Shown here piece after piece: positions 8,453-17,194 of a stretch of DNA of 64,000 nt (positions within the stretch are counted from its first letter, which is position 1; every line of letters begins with the position of its first letter). A program made the translations under genes and the position numbers. The stretch spans positions 62,001 through 126,000 of the forward strand of contig UQTE01000002.1 of the NCBI GenBank assembly GCA_900543805.1. The letters run 5' to 3'. Source of the stretch: an uncultured Sutterella sp. GTDB lineage: Bacteria > Pseudomonadota > Gammaproteobacteria > Burkholderiales > Burkholderiaceae_F. The notes under the pieces are model-generated. The model had not been told where the DNA came from, ran no database searches, and worked only from the letters and a program-made list of their open reading frames with translations.

Positions 8453-9889
8453 GTGACCCAAGCCCGAACGCTCTATCGAAAGATCGTCGACGCACACACC
8501 GTGAAGACGATCGACTCGGACACCGTCCTTCTTTACTGCGACGCGCACTTCGCGAACGAATACACGTCGCCCCAGGCCTTTGCGGGCGTCGCCGCCCGGG
8601 GCCTTCCCGTCCTCTCTCCCGACTCGCACCTCTGCGTCGTGAGCCACATCATTCCCTCGCGCGACGAAAGTCCCCGCCGCATCTACGACGCGGCGTCGCT
8701 CAAACAGGCCGAAACGCTCGAAGCCAACTGCCGCCGCTTCGGCATCAAGGCCTTCTTCGGCGCGAACGACCCCGATCAGGGGCTCGAGCACGTCGTCATG
8801 GCCGAGCGCGGCCTCGTGCGTCCGGGCATGGTCGTGATCTGCGGCGACAGCCACACGACCTCCCACGGCGCCCTGGGCGCTCTGGGTTTCGGCGTCGGCA
8901 CGTCCGAAATCGAACACATTCTCGCGACCGAAACGCTCGTCTACCGCCTCGCCTCCCCGATGAAAATCACGATCCGCGGCAAGCTCGCGCACGGCGCGAC
9001 GGCGAAGGACCTTGCGCTCTACGTTCTTCGCAAGATTTCCGCGGGCGGCGCGCTCGGATGCGTCGTCGAGTACGAGGGCGAAGCGATCGGAGAGCTTTCG
9101 GTCGAAGGCCGCATCACGCTTTGCAACCTCACGGTCGAAGCGGGCGCCCGCGGGGCGCTCGTCGCCCCCGACCAAAAGACGGTCGACTGGGTGCTCGCGC
9201 ACGCACCGGAACTCAAGGGCGAAGAAAAGGAAATGGCGCTCGCCTACTGGAAGACGCTCAAGGCCGATCCCGACGCCGAATATGCGCGCACGGTCGAAAT
9301 CGACGCCGCCGAAGTCCGCCCGACCGTCACCTGGGGAACGAGTCCCGACCAGAACGTCTTCCTCGACGAAGCCGTCCCCTCTCCCGAATCCTTCCCGGAT
9401 CCGGTCGAACGCGAAGCGGCCGAACGCGGCCTTCGCTATCAGGGGATTGCCGCTGCTCAGAAGATGTCGGACGTTTCCGTCGACTACGTCTTCATCGGCT
9501 CCTGCACCAACGCGCGCCTTCCCGACCTCGTTGCGGCCGCCGAAGTGTTGAAGGACCGCCGTCTGGCGCCGGGCGTCCGGGGCATGGTCGTTCCCGGATC
9601 CATGAGAACGCGCCGCGAAGCGGAAGCGCTCGGGCTTGACCGCATCTTCCGGGACGCGGGGTTCGAATGGCGTAAGCCCGGCTGCTCGCTCTGCCTTGCG
9701 ATGAACGAGGACGTCCTCGAGAGCGGCGTGCGCTGCGCGGCGACCACGAACCGCAACTTCGAAGGCCGCATGGGGCGCGGATCGCGCACCCACCTCGTGA
9801 GTCCCGAAACGGCTGCGGCAAGCGGCGTCCTCGGGCGCTTCGGCACGGCCGAAGAACTCGACCGTCTCATGCCCCGCACGAACGACTGA
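8453..9889 (+). CDS. leuC: 3-isopropylmalate dehydratase large subunit
   Basis: LeuC with LeuD interconverts 2- and 3-isopropylmalate in leucine biosynthesis. The 478-residue protein is an aconitase-type hydro-lyase. The three [4Fe-4S] ligands are visible: Cys351 in GSCTNARLP and Cys411/Cys414 in GCSLCLAMN. CGDSHTTSHGALGALGFGVGTSE and NRNFEGRMGRGS are also family signatures. GTG 8453 has GGAG eight bases upstream (8441-8444); the open frame continues to 8015 through the LysR gene but is not coding there. leuD follows after 12 bases. Neither leuA nor leuB is nearby, so the pathway is split in this genome, or these enzymes serve a related C5/C6 diacid. Confidence 0.93.
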   Translation: MTQARTLYRKIVDAHTVKTIDSDTVLLYCDAHFANEYTSPQAFAGVAARGLPVLSPDSHLCVVSHIIPSRDESPRRIYDAASLKQAETLEANCRRFGIKAFFGANDPDQGLEHVVMAERGLVRPGMVVICGDSHTTSHGALGALGFGVGTSEIEHILATETLVYRLASPMKITIRGKLAHGATAKDLALYVLRKISAGGALGCVVEYEGEAIGELSVEGRITLCNLTVEAGARGALVAPDQKTVDWVLAHAPELKGEEKEMALAYWKTLKADPDAEYARTVEIDAAEVRPTVTWGTSPDQNVFLDEAVPSPESFPDPVEREAAERGLRYQGIAAAQKMSDVSVDYVFIGSCTNARLPDLVAAAEVLKDRRLAPGVRGMVVPGSMRTRREAEALGLDRIFRDAGFEWRKPGCSLCLAMNEDVLESGVRCAATTNRNFEGRMGRGSRTHLVSPETAAASGVLGRFGTAEELDRLMPRTND

Positions 9890-9901
9890 GAGGAGAAAAC
9901 C

Positions 9902-10540
9902 ATGGAAAAACTCATCACGCTCGAAGCCGTTGCGGCGGCCCTTCCCTTCGACAATCTCGACACCGACCAATTGATGCCGAAGCAGTTCCTGCGCGGGATC
10001 GACAAGTCGGGACTTGCCAAGGGCATGCTCTACAACATGCGCCACCTTGCGGACGGCTCCGTCAATCCCGAGTTCGTTCTGAACCGTCCGGGCTGGGAAG
10101 ATACGAAGATCCTCGTCGCGGGTCCCAACTTCGGCTGCGGCTCGAGCCGCGAACACGCCGTCTGGGGCCTGATGCAGTACGGCATCCACGCCGTGATCGC
10201 GCCGAGCTTCGGCGAGATCTTCTATTCGAACTGCTTCAACAACGGGCTTCTCGCCGCGCGCGTCACGCCTGAGGCGGACGAACGTCTGCTTGCGCTCTTG
10301 TCGGCGCCGACGCCGCAGACGCTCACGATCTCGGTCGAAGACCGCACGATCACGACGGCCGCGGGCGAAGTCTTCCCCTTCACGATCGGCGAACGCCACC
10401 GCACGATGCTCCTTGAAGGGCTCGACGCCGTGGAGACCACGATGAAGGACATGGACGAAATCCGCCGTTGGAAGGAAGCGCACGAAAAGGCCTTCCCCTG
10501 GATGGCGGGCCTGCCGGGACGCAGCGCCTCAGGAAGATAA
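9902..10540 (+). CDS. leuD: 3-isopropylmalate dehydratase small subunit
   Basis: The 212-residue small subunit carries the swivelling domain that completes the LeuC active site. It shows the typical opening (FDNLDTDQLMPKQFL) and the signature NFGCGSSREHAVWGL, then the IAPSFGEIFYSNCFNNGLL segment. Length and motifs are normal. AGGAGAAAACC places a ribosome site directly before the ATG, and the 12-base spacer from leuC indicates one transcript. A hairpin with T-rich flanks lies downstream between this gene and the convergent amidohydrolase. Confidence 0.93.
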   Translation: MEKLITLEAVAAALPFDNLDTDQLMPKQFLRGIDKSGLAKGMLYNMRHLADGSVNPEFVLNRPGWEDTKILVAGPNFGCGSSREHAVWGLMQYGIHAVIAPSFGEIFYSNCFNNGLLAARVTPEADERLLALLSAPTPQTLTISVEDRTITTAAGEVFPFTIGERHRTMLLEGLDAVETTMKDMDEIRRWKEAHEKAFPWMAGLPGRSASGR

Positions 10541-10580
10541 GCGCAAGGCGTCGCCCTCAGCCGGGCGACGTTGAGTGAAA

Positions 10581-10625
10581 AGACAGGAAGGCCGCCCGAT
10601 TTTTCGGACGGCCTCTGTCATTTTG
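10581..10625. terminator. Bidirectional terminator between leuD and the amidohydrolase
   Basis: An imperfect stem (ACAGG..AGGCCGCCCGA / TCGGACGGCCT..CTGT, one internal mismatch) with a T-rich loop lies between the convergent stops. It is flanked by CATTTTG on one side and, read on the other strand, by TCTTTTC. Confidence 0.5.
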
Positions 10626-10649
10626 CGGGGCGCCGAGGCGCCCGCTTCG

Positions 10650-12278
10650 TCAATCGCGGACGAAGACCGTGCGGCCGTTCACGATCGTGCGGTCCACGCG
10701 GATCTCCCGCATCTTGAGGGGATCGCGGGTGAAGATGTCGTCGGAAAGGAGCGCCAGGTCCGCGGCGTAGCCCGGGAGAAGCCGCCCCTTCGTGTTTTCT
10801 TCGAAGCTCGCATGGGCGCTGCCCGCCGTATAGCAGTCGACCGCCTCTTCGACCGTCAGCTTTTCCGAGGCGTAGAAGCCGTCGGGCTGCCCTTCGGCGT
10901 CGCCCTTCAGGTCCCGACGATTCACCGCGCAGTAGAGGTTGTCGATCGCGTTGATGTCTTCGACGGGGCTGTCGGTGCCGAGGCTCGTCGGGATGCCCAG
11001 GTTCAGCATGGTCTTGAAGGCGTAGCTCGTCGACGCTAGAGTCTCGCCCACGCGGTCGGTGACGACGTGCATGTCGTAGTGGAGGAAGATCGGCTGAATG
11101 TGGGCGAGAACGCCCATCGAGGCCATGCGCTCGAGAAGCGGACGGTCCGTAATCTGCACGTGCACGATCCCGAGGCGCATCGGGTTTTCGCCGTGATTGC
11201 AGAAGGGTTCGTAGGCGTTAAGCACCCGCTCGATCGCGCCGTCCCCGATCGCGTGGATCGTCGCCTGCATGCCGCCCTTCACGGCCGTGCCGACGAGATC
11301 CGCGAGCGCATCGGGTTCGATCGTGCCGATCCCCGAGGTCGAGGGATCGTCCGCGTAGGGCGCGCGAAGAAGCGCGGTGCGCGCGCCGAGACTTCCGTCC
11401 ACAAAGAGCTTCAGGGGCCCGACTTTGTTCATCGGGTGGCCCGCCACCGTGCCCGTACGGTTGCCCGCACGGAGGAAGTCTTCGAGCCCCGCCTTTTCCA
11501 TGAAGCAGCACTGATGATTGACCCGCACGCAAGGGTTTTCTTCGAGCACTTCCGCATAGAGCGAGAGCACGTCCCGCCAGTTGTCGCCTCTCACGTCCAT
11601 CGTATGTACCGACGTCACGCCGCACTCGGCCGCGTGCGCGAAGGCTGCCAACAGCGCCTCGCGGTCGGCATTGCGGTCGGCCGCAGGGAGAATGTGCGTC
11701 ACCTGCGCCGCGGCGTTCTCGCGGAAAATCCCGGTCGCGCGGCCGTTTTCGTCTCGGTCGATCGCGCCGCCCGGAAGGGCCTCGGTTTCATCGGTGATGC
11801 CCGCCATCTCCATCGCCGCCGTGCTCGCCACAAGAATGTGACCGCAGGCGCGCTCGAGAATGAGCGGGACGCCCGGCGCCGCTTCGTCGAGGTCGGCGGC
11901 GCAGGGAAGACGGTGTTCGTCCTCGAAGTAGTCCTGATTCCAGCCCATGCCGTGAATCACGGTCCCCGCCGCGGGTTGACGCTCGGCCAAGTAGGCGCGG
12001 ATGCGGTTCTTTAGGTCCGCGATCCCCGTCGTGCCGTGAAGCTGAATGTCGCGAAGCGTGTGGCCAAGCATCAAGAGGTGGCAGTGACTGTCGTTGAAGC
12101 CCGGCACCGCGGTGCGGCCTTCGGCGTCGATCACTTCGCAGTCGGCGGGCGCCGCCGCGGCCACCGCGGCGTTCGTTCCGACCGCGCGGATGACGCCGTC
12201 GACGGCGAGAAGAGATTCGGCGAAGCGTCCGGCGCCGAGGTAGACGTGCGCGTTTTGGAGGAGAAGATTGTGTGTCAT
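10650..12278 (-). CDS. Amidohydrolase family protein (YtcJ-like)
   Basis: The 542-residue metal-dependent hydrolase belongs to the Amidohydro_3/YtcJ group. The metal motif DSHCHL follows AVPGFN near residue 60, and later family blocks are FVDGSLGARTALL, HAIGDGAIERVLNAYE and LGTDSPVEDIN. The protein ends with the beta-sandwich segment typical of the superfamily. The start at 12278 is preceded on its strand by AGGGAGTTTTCATC; the upstream ATG adds six residues without a better site. It lies 59 bases downstream of the amino-acid permease on the same strand, so import followed by hydrolysis of an amide or N-acyl amino acid is plausible. The substrate is not known for most of this group. Confidence 0.85.
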   Translation of the reverse strand: MTHNLLLQNAHVYLGAGRFAESLLAVDGVIRAVGTNAAVAAAAPADCEVIDAEGRTAVPGFNDSHCHLLMLGHTLRDIQLHGTTGIADLKNRIRAYLAERQPAAGTVIHGMGWNQDYFEDEHRLPCAADLDEAAPGVPLILERACGHILVASTAAMEMAGITDETEALPGGAIDRDENGRATGIFRENAAAQVTHILPAADRNADREALLAAFAHAAECGVTSVHTMDVRGDNWRDVLSLYAEVLEENPCVRVNHQCCFMEKAGLEDFLRAGNRTGTVAGHPMNKVGPLKLFVDGSLGARTALLRAPYADDPSTSGIGTIEPDALADLVGTAVKGGMQATIHAIGDGAIERVLNAYEPFCNHGENPMRLGIVHVQITDRPLLERMASMGVLAHIQPIFLHYDMHVVTDRVGETLASTSYAFKTMLNLGIPTSLGTDSPVEDINAIDNLYCAVNRRDLKGDAEGQPDGFYASEKLTVEEAVDCYTAGSAHASFEENTKGRLLPGYAADLALLSDDIFTRDPLKMREIRVDRTIVNGRTVFVRD

Positions 12279-12337
12279 GATGAAAACTCCCTGCATTTCT
12301 GAAAAATTCGTCTTGTCCGTTGGCGTTTAAAGTCGGA

Positions 12338-13720
12338 TCAGCCGGCCGCGCCTTCGGCCGCCAGGGCCGCGCGGCGTTCCGCCTCGAGCGCTTCCACGTT
12401 GCGGCGGAAGAAGACTTCGTAGACGACGAGGCTCACCGCGGGAACGATCACGTTGAGAAGCGCCGTCACCGGGTCGGCGATGATCGTGCTTGCCAGAAGC
12501 GCCGCCATCACGAGGATCACGGCCCAGATGAGGTAGGGATAGGCCCAGACCTTGTAGGGACGGTCGACCGTTGGCATGCGGCGGCGAAGGATGATCACCG
12601 CGTAGAAGGTGAGCGCGTTGAAGATGATTCCGGAGACCGCCACGAGGCTCGTGAGGCTCGAAAGATCGCGAAGCAGCACGAGACCGATGGAAATCGCACC
12701 CGAAGCGATGATGGCGTTCACGGGCGTGCGCAGTTCCGGATGGAGAACGCCGAGCGAGCGGACCATCGCGCCGTCGCGGGCCATCGCGTAGTAAACGCGG
12801 GGGAAGACCATCACGCAGCCGTTCAAGGAGTTGAAGATCGCAAGGATCATCGCCGCCGAGACCAGGACGCCGCCGTAGGTGCCGAAGAGCGTCTCGGCCG
12901 CGGCCGTGCCGAGGTAGAAGTTCCCTTCCGAGACCATCGCGGCGATGACTTCGGGCGAGAGCACGCGGAAGATCGAGTAGTTGAAGAGGACGTAGAGAAG
13001 TGCGACGCCGACGATCGAAAGGAGGATCGCGAGCGGAATGTTGCGCTGCGGATTCTTGATTTCTTCGGCGATGCTGTTGAGGTTGTGCCAGCCTTCATAC
13101 GCCCAGAGCGTGGCGACGACCGCGAAGGCGACGACCGGGAGGAACGCGGTGAGCGACGGCGTTTCCGAGGGCATGGCGAGGAGGTCGGGCGACTCGGTCC
13201 CAAAGAAGAGCCCCGCGATCATGATGAGGCCGATCGGGAGGAGCTTCAGCACCATGAAGACGTTCTGCACGAAGGCGCCCGTGCGGATGCCGCGGATCTG
13301 AACAAGGGACAATGCCACGATGGTGCCGACCGCCACGACCTTCTGCGCGACGGGACCGAGCGGCAAAACCGTGGCGAGCGCCCCGGCGAATGCGACGGCG
13401 AGCGCCGCGATCGACGCGCTCGAAGAGAGAATGAAGTTCGAGAAGCCGCTCACGAACGCAGTGCGTTCGCCGTAGGCTTCGCGAAGGTAGACGTAGCTTC
13501 CGCCGGCCTTGGGCATCATGGCGCCGAGCTCGGCGTAGCAGACGCCGCTCATGAGCGTGATGAGACCGCCCACAAGCCAAACGAGAAGAGAGAGACCGAG
13601 GCTCATCTCGCAGCGCGCGAGGACGATGCCGCCGATGTAGAAGATCCCCGAGCCGATCATGATGCCGGCGAGGACTGAGATGCCGCCGAAAAGGCCGATT
13701 TCGCGACGCATGGCCGTCAT
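12338..13720 (-). CDS. APC-superfamily amino acid permease
   Basis: The 460-residue inner-membrane carrier begins with the APC signature (GLFGGISVLAGIMIGSGIF, helix 1 with the unwound GSGIF), followed by about eleven more hydrophobic segments. MMPKAGGSYVYLREAYG after helix 2 and WAYEGWHNLNSIAEEIKNPQRNIP near the middle are family blocks, closest to the serine/threonine or LAT-type exchangers. The ATG at 13720 has CGGAG seven bases upstream. A further 107 codons remain open upstream, but they are Arg/Ser-rich and look non-coding. The leader of 505 bases after the LysR gene is unusually long. The amidohydrolase follows in the same direction. Confidence 0.88.
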   Translation of the reverse strand: MTAMRREIGLFGGISVLAGIMIGSGIFYIGGIVLARCEMSLGLSLLVWLVGGLITLMSGVCYAELGAMMPKAGGSYVYLREAYGERTAFVSGFSNFILSSSASIAALAVAFAGALATVLPLGPVAQKVVAVGTIVALSLVQIRGIRTGAFVQNVFMVLKLLPIGLIMIAGLFFGTESPDLLAMPSETPSLTAFLPVVAFAVVATLWAYEGWHNLNSIAEEIKNPQRNIPLAILLSIVGVALLYVLFNYSIFRVLSPEVIAAMVSEGNFYLGTAAAETLFGTYGGVLVSAAMILAIFNSLNGCVMVFPRVYYAMARDGAMVRSLGVLHPELRTPVNAIIASGAISIGLVLLRDLSSLTSLVAVSGIIFNALTFYAVIILRRRMPTVDRPYKVWAYPYLIWAVILVMAALLASTIIADPVTALLNVIVPAVSLVVYEVFFRRNVEALEAERRAALAAEGAAG

Positions 13721-14225
13721 TTTGATTCTCCGAAAGAAGGTTTTGGATGGCGCCGTCGGTTGCATCCATATCGACGCAACCGACGCGCCGCTTCTTTCGA
13801 TCGGGACCTCCGCGTCTTTGCGAAAGGCGTCCCGAGACGGTTTGTTGAGCGAAACGCGCCGACTGGATCGATAGCTCCTCCGAAGGTTTGGGACGGGCGC
13901 TTCTGCGCTCCAACCCTTGCCGACGGGAGTCGCAGACGTCTTTCGCCTGCGCCCAACTCGTCGAATCCGCCGATTCGACCGTTTCGGCGGTTTTGCCTTT
14001 CGCGAATCCTCTCGGGCTGCCGCCTCCGATTCGCTACTCATCGCAACCGCGCCTCTATCAACCTAAGGCCCCTTCACTATCACGCAAAAATTGCGGGAAG
14101 ACGCGGCCTTCGCGCGGCTTTTTTCAGAAACATGCGCTTTTCTTGACGGAAATGCGGTGAACTATGCCGAAGTACCTACAGACAATCTTCTATCCGGGCC
14201 TTCTTCTCGGGGATCGGCGGCGCCT
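13721..14225. other. 505-base leader between LysR and permease genes
   Basis: No convincing gene lies here; the frames present are Arg/Ser-rich on both strands. Read in the direction of the permease, a 10-bp perfect stem (CGTCGGTTGC/GCAACCGACG, about 13754-13790, 12-base loop) lies some 30 bases before the ribosome site. It has no T run after it, so it is not a standard terminator. The rest is GC-rich with purine-rich islands. I could not match it to a known riboswitch. Confidence 0.4.
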
Positions 14226-15125
14226 TCAGACCGGGTCGTCCGAACCGTTCTGCAGCATTTCCTTGGCGCGCATCCAGAACATTTCCGCGGCTTCGGGCAA
14301 CCGGCGGTTGCGCCGGCGAACGAGCTTGTGCGCGATCCTTCGTTCGGGCATGAAGGGTACGAAGACGACGTCTTCACTCGGACGAAGCCGAAAGGCGCCC
14401 TCCACGCACACCATGGCCGCGAGCCCTCGGCGCACGAAGAGAAGGCCGTTCGTGAGCAGATTCTGCGTTAGAAAGACCGGAAGCTTTTCCCGTTCCGTTC
14501 CGACCCAGGAGGCGATTTCGTCGAGCACGATTCCACGGCGAGGAAGAATGAGCGGCCGGTTCGCGAGTCCGAGCGTGGAAATGCCTTCGAGCTTCGCTTC
14601 GGGGGCGTCCTTGGCGACGATCAGGCCCCAGCGGTCGGTGAAAGGAAGCTCGACCGACTCGTACTTGGCCGACTCCACCGGTTCGAGCAGAATGCCGAGA
14701 TCGAGCCGGTCCTGATCGAGTCCCGCCCGGATGTCGTCGCCGTCGGCCGAGTAGAGCTCGAACGTCACTTTTGGGTGCTCGGCGTGCATGCGAGAGACGA
14801 CGTCGTACGCGAAGTCCGCGACGAAGGATTCGACGCAGCCGAAGCGCACCCTCCCCGTCAGCGCTTCGGGCGCCTCCGCCATGTCGCGCTTCATACGGTC
14901 GTAGGCGTCAAGCATTTCCCGCGCGTGCGCCTCAAAGCGCATGCCGCGGTCGGTGAGCGTGAGACGCCGCCCCGTGCGGTCAAAGAGCGGCGCGCCGACC
15001 TCGTCCTCGAGTTCGGCGATCCGGCGGCTCAAAGCCGGCTGCGAGAGGTGGAGCTGCTCCGCCGCCCGCGTGATGTTTCCGGAGCGGCTCACCGCAAGAA
15101 ATGCCTGCAAAACGCGAAAATTCAT
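14226..15125 (-). CDS. LysR-family transcriptional regulator
   Basis: The 299-residue regulator has a clear LysR DNA-binding domain (FLAVSRSGNITRAAEQLHLSQPALSRRIAELEDEVG, residues 9-43) and the linker LTDRGMRFEAHAREML. The effector domain ends in a segment rich in Arg, His and Lys. It lies upstream of, and co-directional with, the permease-amidohydrolase pair. The 505-base gap suggests it may act on a promoter in that gap rather than share the transcript. It resembles in layout the LysR protein at 26811-27731. Confidence 0.88.
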   Translation of the reverse strand: MNFRVLQAFLAVSRSGNITRAAEQLHLSQPALSRRIAELEDEVGAPLFDRTGRRLTLTDRGMRFEAHAREMLDAYDRMKRDMAEAPEALTGRVRFGCVESFVADFAYDVVSRMHAEHPKVTFELYSADGDDIRAGLDQDRLDLGILLEPVESAKYESVELPFTDRWGLIVAKDAPEAKLEGISTLGLANRPLILPRRGIVLDEIASWVGTEREKLPVFLTQNLLTNGLLFVRRGLAAMVCVEGAFRLRPSEDVVFVPFMPERRIAHKLVRRRNRRLPEAAEMFWMRAKEMLQNGSDDPV

Positions 15126-15183
15126 TTTTCCTCAGCGCCAAATCCCGACGGAGGCGAAGAAAAACGCCTCCCCAACGACATTC

Positions 15184-17193
15184 TCAAACATTTTGCGGTT
15201 CGTCGGCGGCTTCGGAGGCGCTCCAAAATTCCCGCAGGCGGTCCGAAAGCCCGCCTTCGCGCAGGGTCGGCGTCGTCGCCGCCTTGAGAAAAACCTCCTT
15301 TCGCCCGAAAATCACGGCCCCGCGCTTCGCGCGCGTGACCCCGGTGTAGAGGAGTTCGCGCGTCGCAAGGCCCGAATCCGCGTCTTCGGGGAGAATGATG
15401 GCGACCTCGTCGAATTCCGACCCCTGCGACTGGTGAATCGTCATGGCGTAGGCCGCGTCAAAGCGCGGGAGAAGCCCCGGCGCAAAGGCGCAGTCCTTCA
15501 CCGTGGGCCCCTTGTCGCCGAACCATACGATCGTCTGCGCGGGATTCTCCGGATCGGGGAGGCACACGCCCACGTCCCCGTTGAAGAGCCCGATCGTGTC
15601 GTCGTTCGTGCGCACGATGAGGACGAACCCCGGGAACCAGTCGCCCTCGCGCCCGAGTTCGGACGAAACCACCTCGGCCGCCCATTCGTTGAGCGACGTC
15701 ACGCCCGCGCGGCCCGCGCGCTGCGCGGAAAGAAGTCGGAAGCGCGCGAGCGCGCGCCAGACCGCGTCGGCGTGCGAGCGATAGTCGTCTTCTCCGTCAA
15801 AAGAGCCTTTCTCGACCATCCTTTGCACCGAACGAACAAAAGGCTTGAGCTGACGGCGCATCCATCCGCGAAGCGCCGAGCTGATTTCGCCCCCTCGCCC
15901 GATGGCGGGCGCGCAACGCACGTACTCCGCACTGCTCTCCTTCGTTGCCGTTCCTTCCTCCCAGGACGCTTCAAGCGCCTCCGCGGGCGCGTCGGGGTCG
16001 TTCACGAGCCGCCCGAGCCGTCCCACGGGCGAAGCCGCGCCGTAGCGGCGGGAGACCGTCAGAAACGCCCGGCAAAAGCGAAGCGCCCCCTTTTCGTCGG
16101 CAAGGTCCGCATAGACCGCCCCCGGCCCCACGGCGGCGAGCTGATAGGGGTCGCCCAGCACAATCACGCGGGTGCGTTCGGGGTCGACCGCGGCAAAGAG
16201 CTGCGAAGCGAGTCCCACGTCGATCATCGAGGCTTCGTCGACGACGAGGACGTCCGTTTCCATCGGAGCCGACGCGCTCGGTCGCGAAGCGCCCGAGACG
16301 GGCATCGTGAGCCACTTGTGAATCGTGTGCTCGCGAATGCGGGTTTTGAGGTCCGAAGAACGGATCGCGGCCCCCGCCTCGCCCGCCCTTTCGTCAAAAA
16401 GCCGTGCGTAGCGGGCGATCCCGTCCGAAACCGACTGCATCATGCGGCTCGTCGCCTTCCCCGTGGGGGCGGCGAGCGATACGCGAAGCATCGGATTTTC
16501 GAGAAACAGCAGGAGAAGCATCTTCACGACGCTCGTCGTCTTCCCCGTTCCCGGCCCCCCGCAGACGACCGTGAAGCGCCGCGTCACGGCGGAAAGCACC
16601 GCCGCGCGCTGATCGGCTTCGCTTTGTTTGGCTTCCGAGAGGCGCAGGGCGCGAAGCTCTGGCGCGAGTTCCGGCGCGAGCGTCGACTCGACCCAGGCGC
16701 GGTCGGCCGCGGCCATGGCGTCGAGCAACGCCGTCTGCGACCCAGTGGCGGCGACGGCGGGCATCGAGGCGAGCCGGCAGAAGCGTTGCGCGAGCGTCAA
16801 TTCTTCGAGGAAGAAGCGCTGCGGATAGAGTCGCCCGCCTTCGTCGTAGACGAAGGGAACCGAGGCGTTTTCGTCGAGAATGAGCGTGCGGCGAACGTCC
16901 TCCGTCAACGATTCCCGAGAAAAGACGTCGCCCGACACGGCGAGGCGAAGTTTTTCAAACTGCGTACAGGTCTCACGCGGCACGGCGATGCAGAGGCTTC
17001 CCGCCTCGATCGCGCCCGCAAGAAGGCGCATCGTCTCGGCGACGAGCGTCCGGTAGTCATCGTTTACGGCAACGCCCGAGCGCTCCACCGCGCGCAAAAG
17101 GAGTTCCCCCATCACGACGTAGGGCGTCTCGTCCGCGGTCGTTTCGTCGGAGAGCGCAGCCTTTTCCAAGTTTTCGTTCTTCTCTTCGCTCAT
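15184..17193 (-). CDS. recD: Exodeoxyribonuclease V subunit RecD
   Basis: The 669-residue RecD is the 5'-3' helicase motor of RecBCD. Walker A reads GGPGTGKTTSV near residue 215, Walker B VLVVDEASMID, motif III VIVLGDPYQLAAVGPGAV, and the C-terminal motifs are AYAMTIHQSQGSEFDEV and LLYTGVTRAKRG. The start at 17193 lies one base after the recB stop, a tight translational coupling; an ATG eight codons upstream overlaps recB and is less likely. E. coli RecD has 608 residues. The C-terminus ends beside the LysR gene, whose promoter must lie in the 58 bases between them. Confidence 0.93.
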   Translation of the reverse strand: MSEEKNENLEKAALSDETTADETPYVVMGELLLRAVERSGVAVNDDYRTLVAETMRLLAGAIEAGSLCIAVPRETCTQFEKLRLAVSGDVFSRESLTEDVRRTLILDENASVPFVYDEGGRLYPQRFFLEELTLAQRFCRLASMPAVAATGSQTALLDAMAAADRAWVESTLAPELAPELRALRLSEAKQSEADQRAAVLSAVTRRFTVVCGGPGTGKTTSVVKMLLLLFLENPMLRVSLAAPTGKATSRMMQSVSDGIARYARLFDERAGEAGAAIRSSDLKTRIREHTIHKWLTMPVSGASRPSASAPMETDVLVVDEASMIDVGLASQLFAAVDPERTRVIVLGDPYQLAAVGPGAVYADLADEKGALRFCRAFLTVSRRYGAASPVGRLGRLVNDPDAPAEALEASWEEGTATKESSAEYVRCAPAIGRGGEISSALRGWMRRQLKPFVRSVQRMVEKGSFDGEDDYRSHADAVWRALARFRLLSAQRAGRAGVTSLNEWAAEVVSSELGREGDWFPGFVLIVRTNDDTIGLFNGDVGVCLPDPENPAQTIVWFGDKGPTVKDCAFAPGLLPRFDAAYAMTIHQSQGSEFDEVAIILPEDADSGLATRELLYTGVTRAKRGAVIFGRKEVFLKAATTPTLREGGLSDRLREFWSASEAADEPQNV

Positions 17194-17194
17194 C

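Noticed and set aside
12320-13678. A 452-codon forward frame antisense to the permease
   Set aside because: It is strongly His/Asp/Arg-rich, the expected complement of hydrophobic codons in a membrane protein gene.
13800-14000. Possible glycine-type riboswitch before the permease
   Set aside because: Purine-rich islands and a CCTTCGG segment gave a superficial likeness, but the conserved core blocks are not present in order.
13721-14041. N-terminal extension of the permease frame by 107 codons
   Set aside because: The extension is Arg/Ser/Lys-rich and unlike APC proteins, and a good ribosome site precedes ATG 13720.
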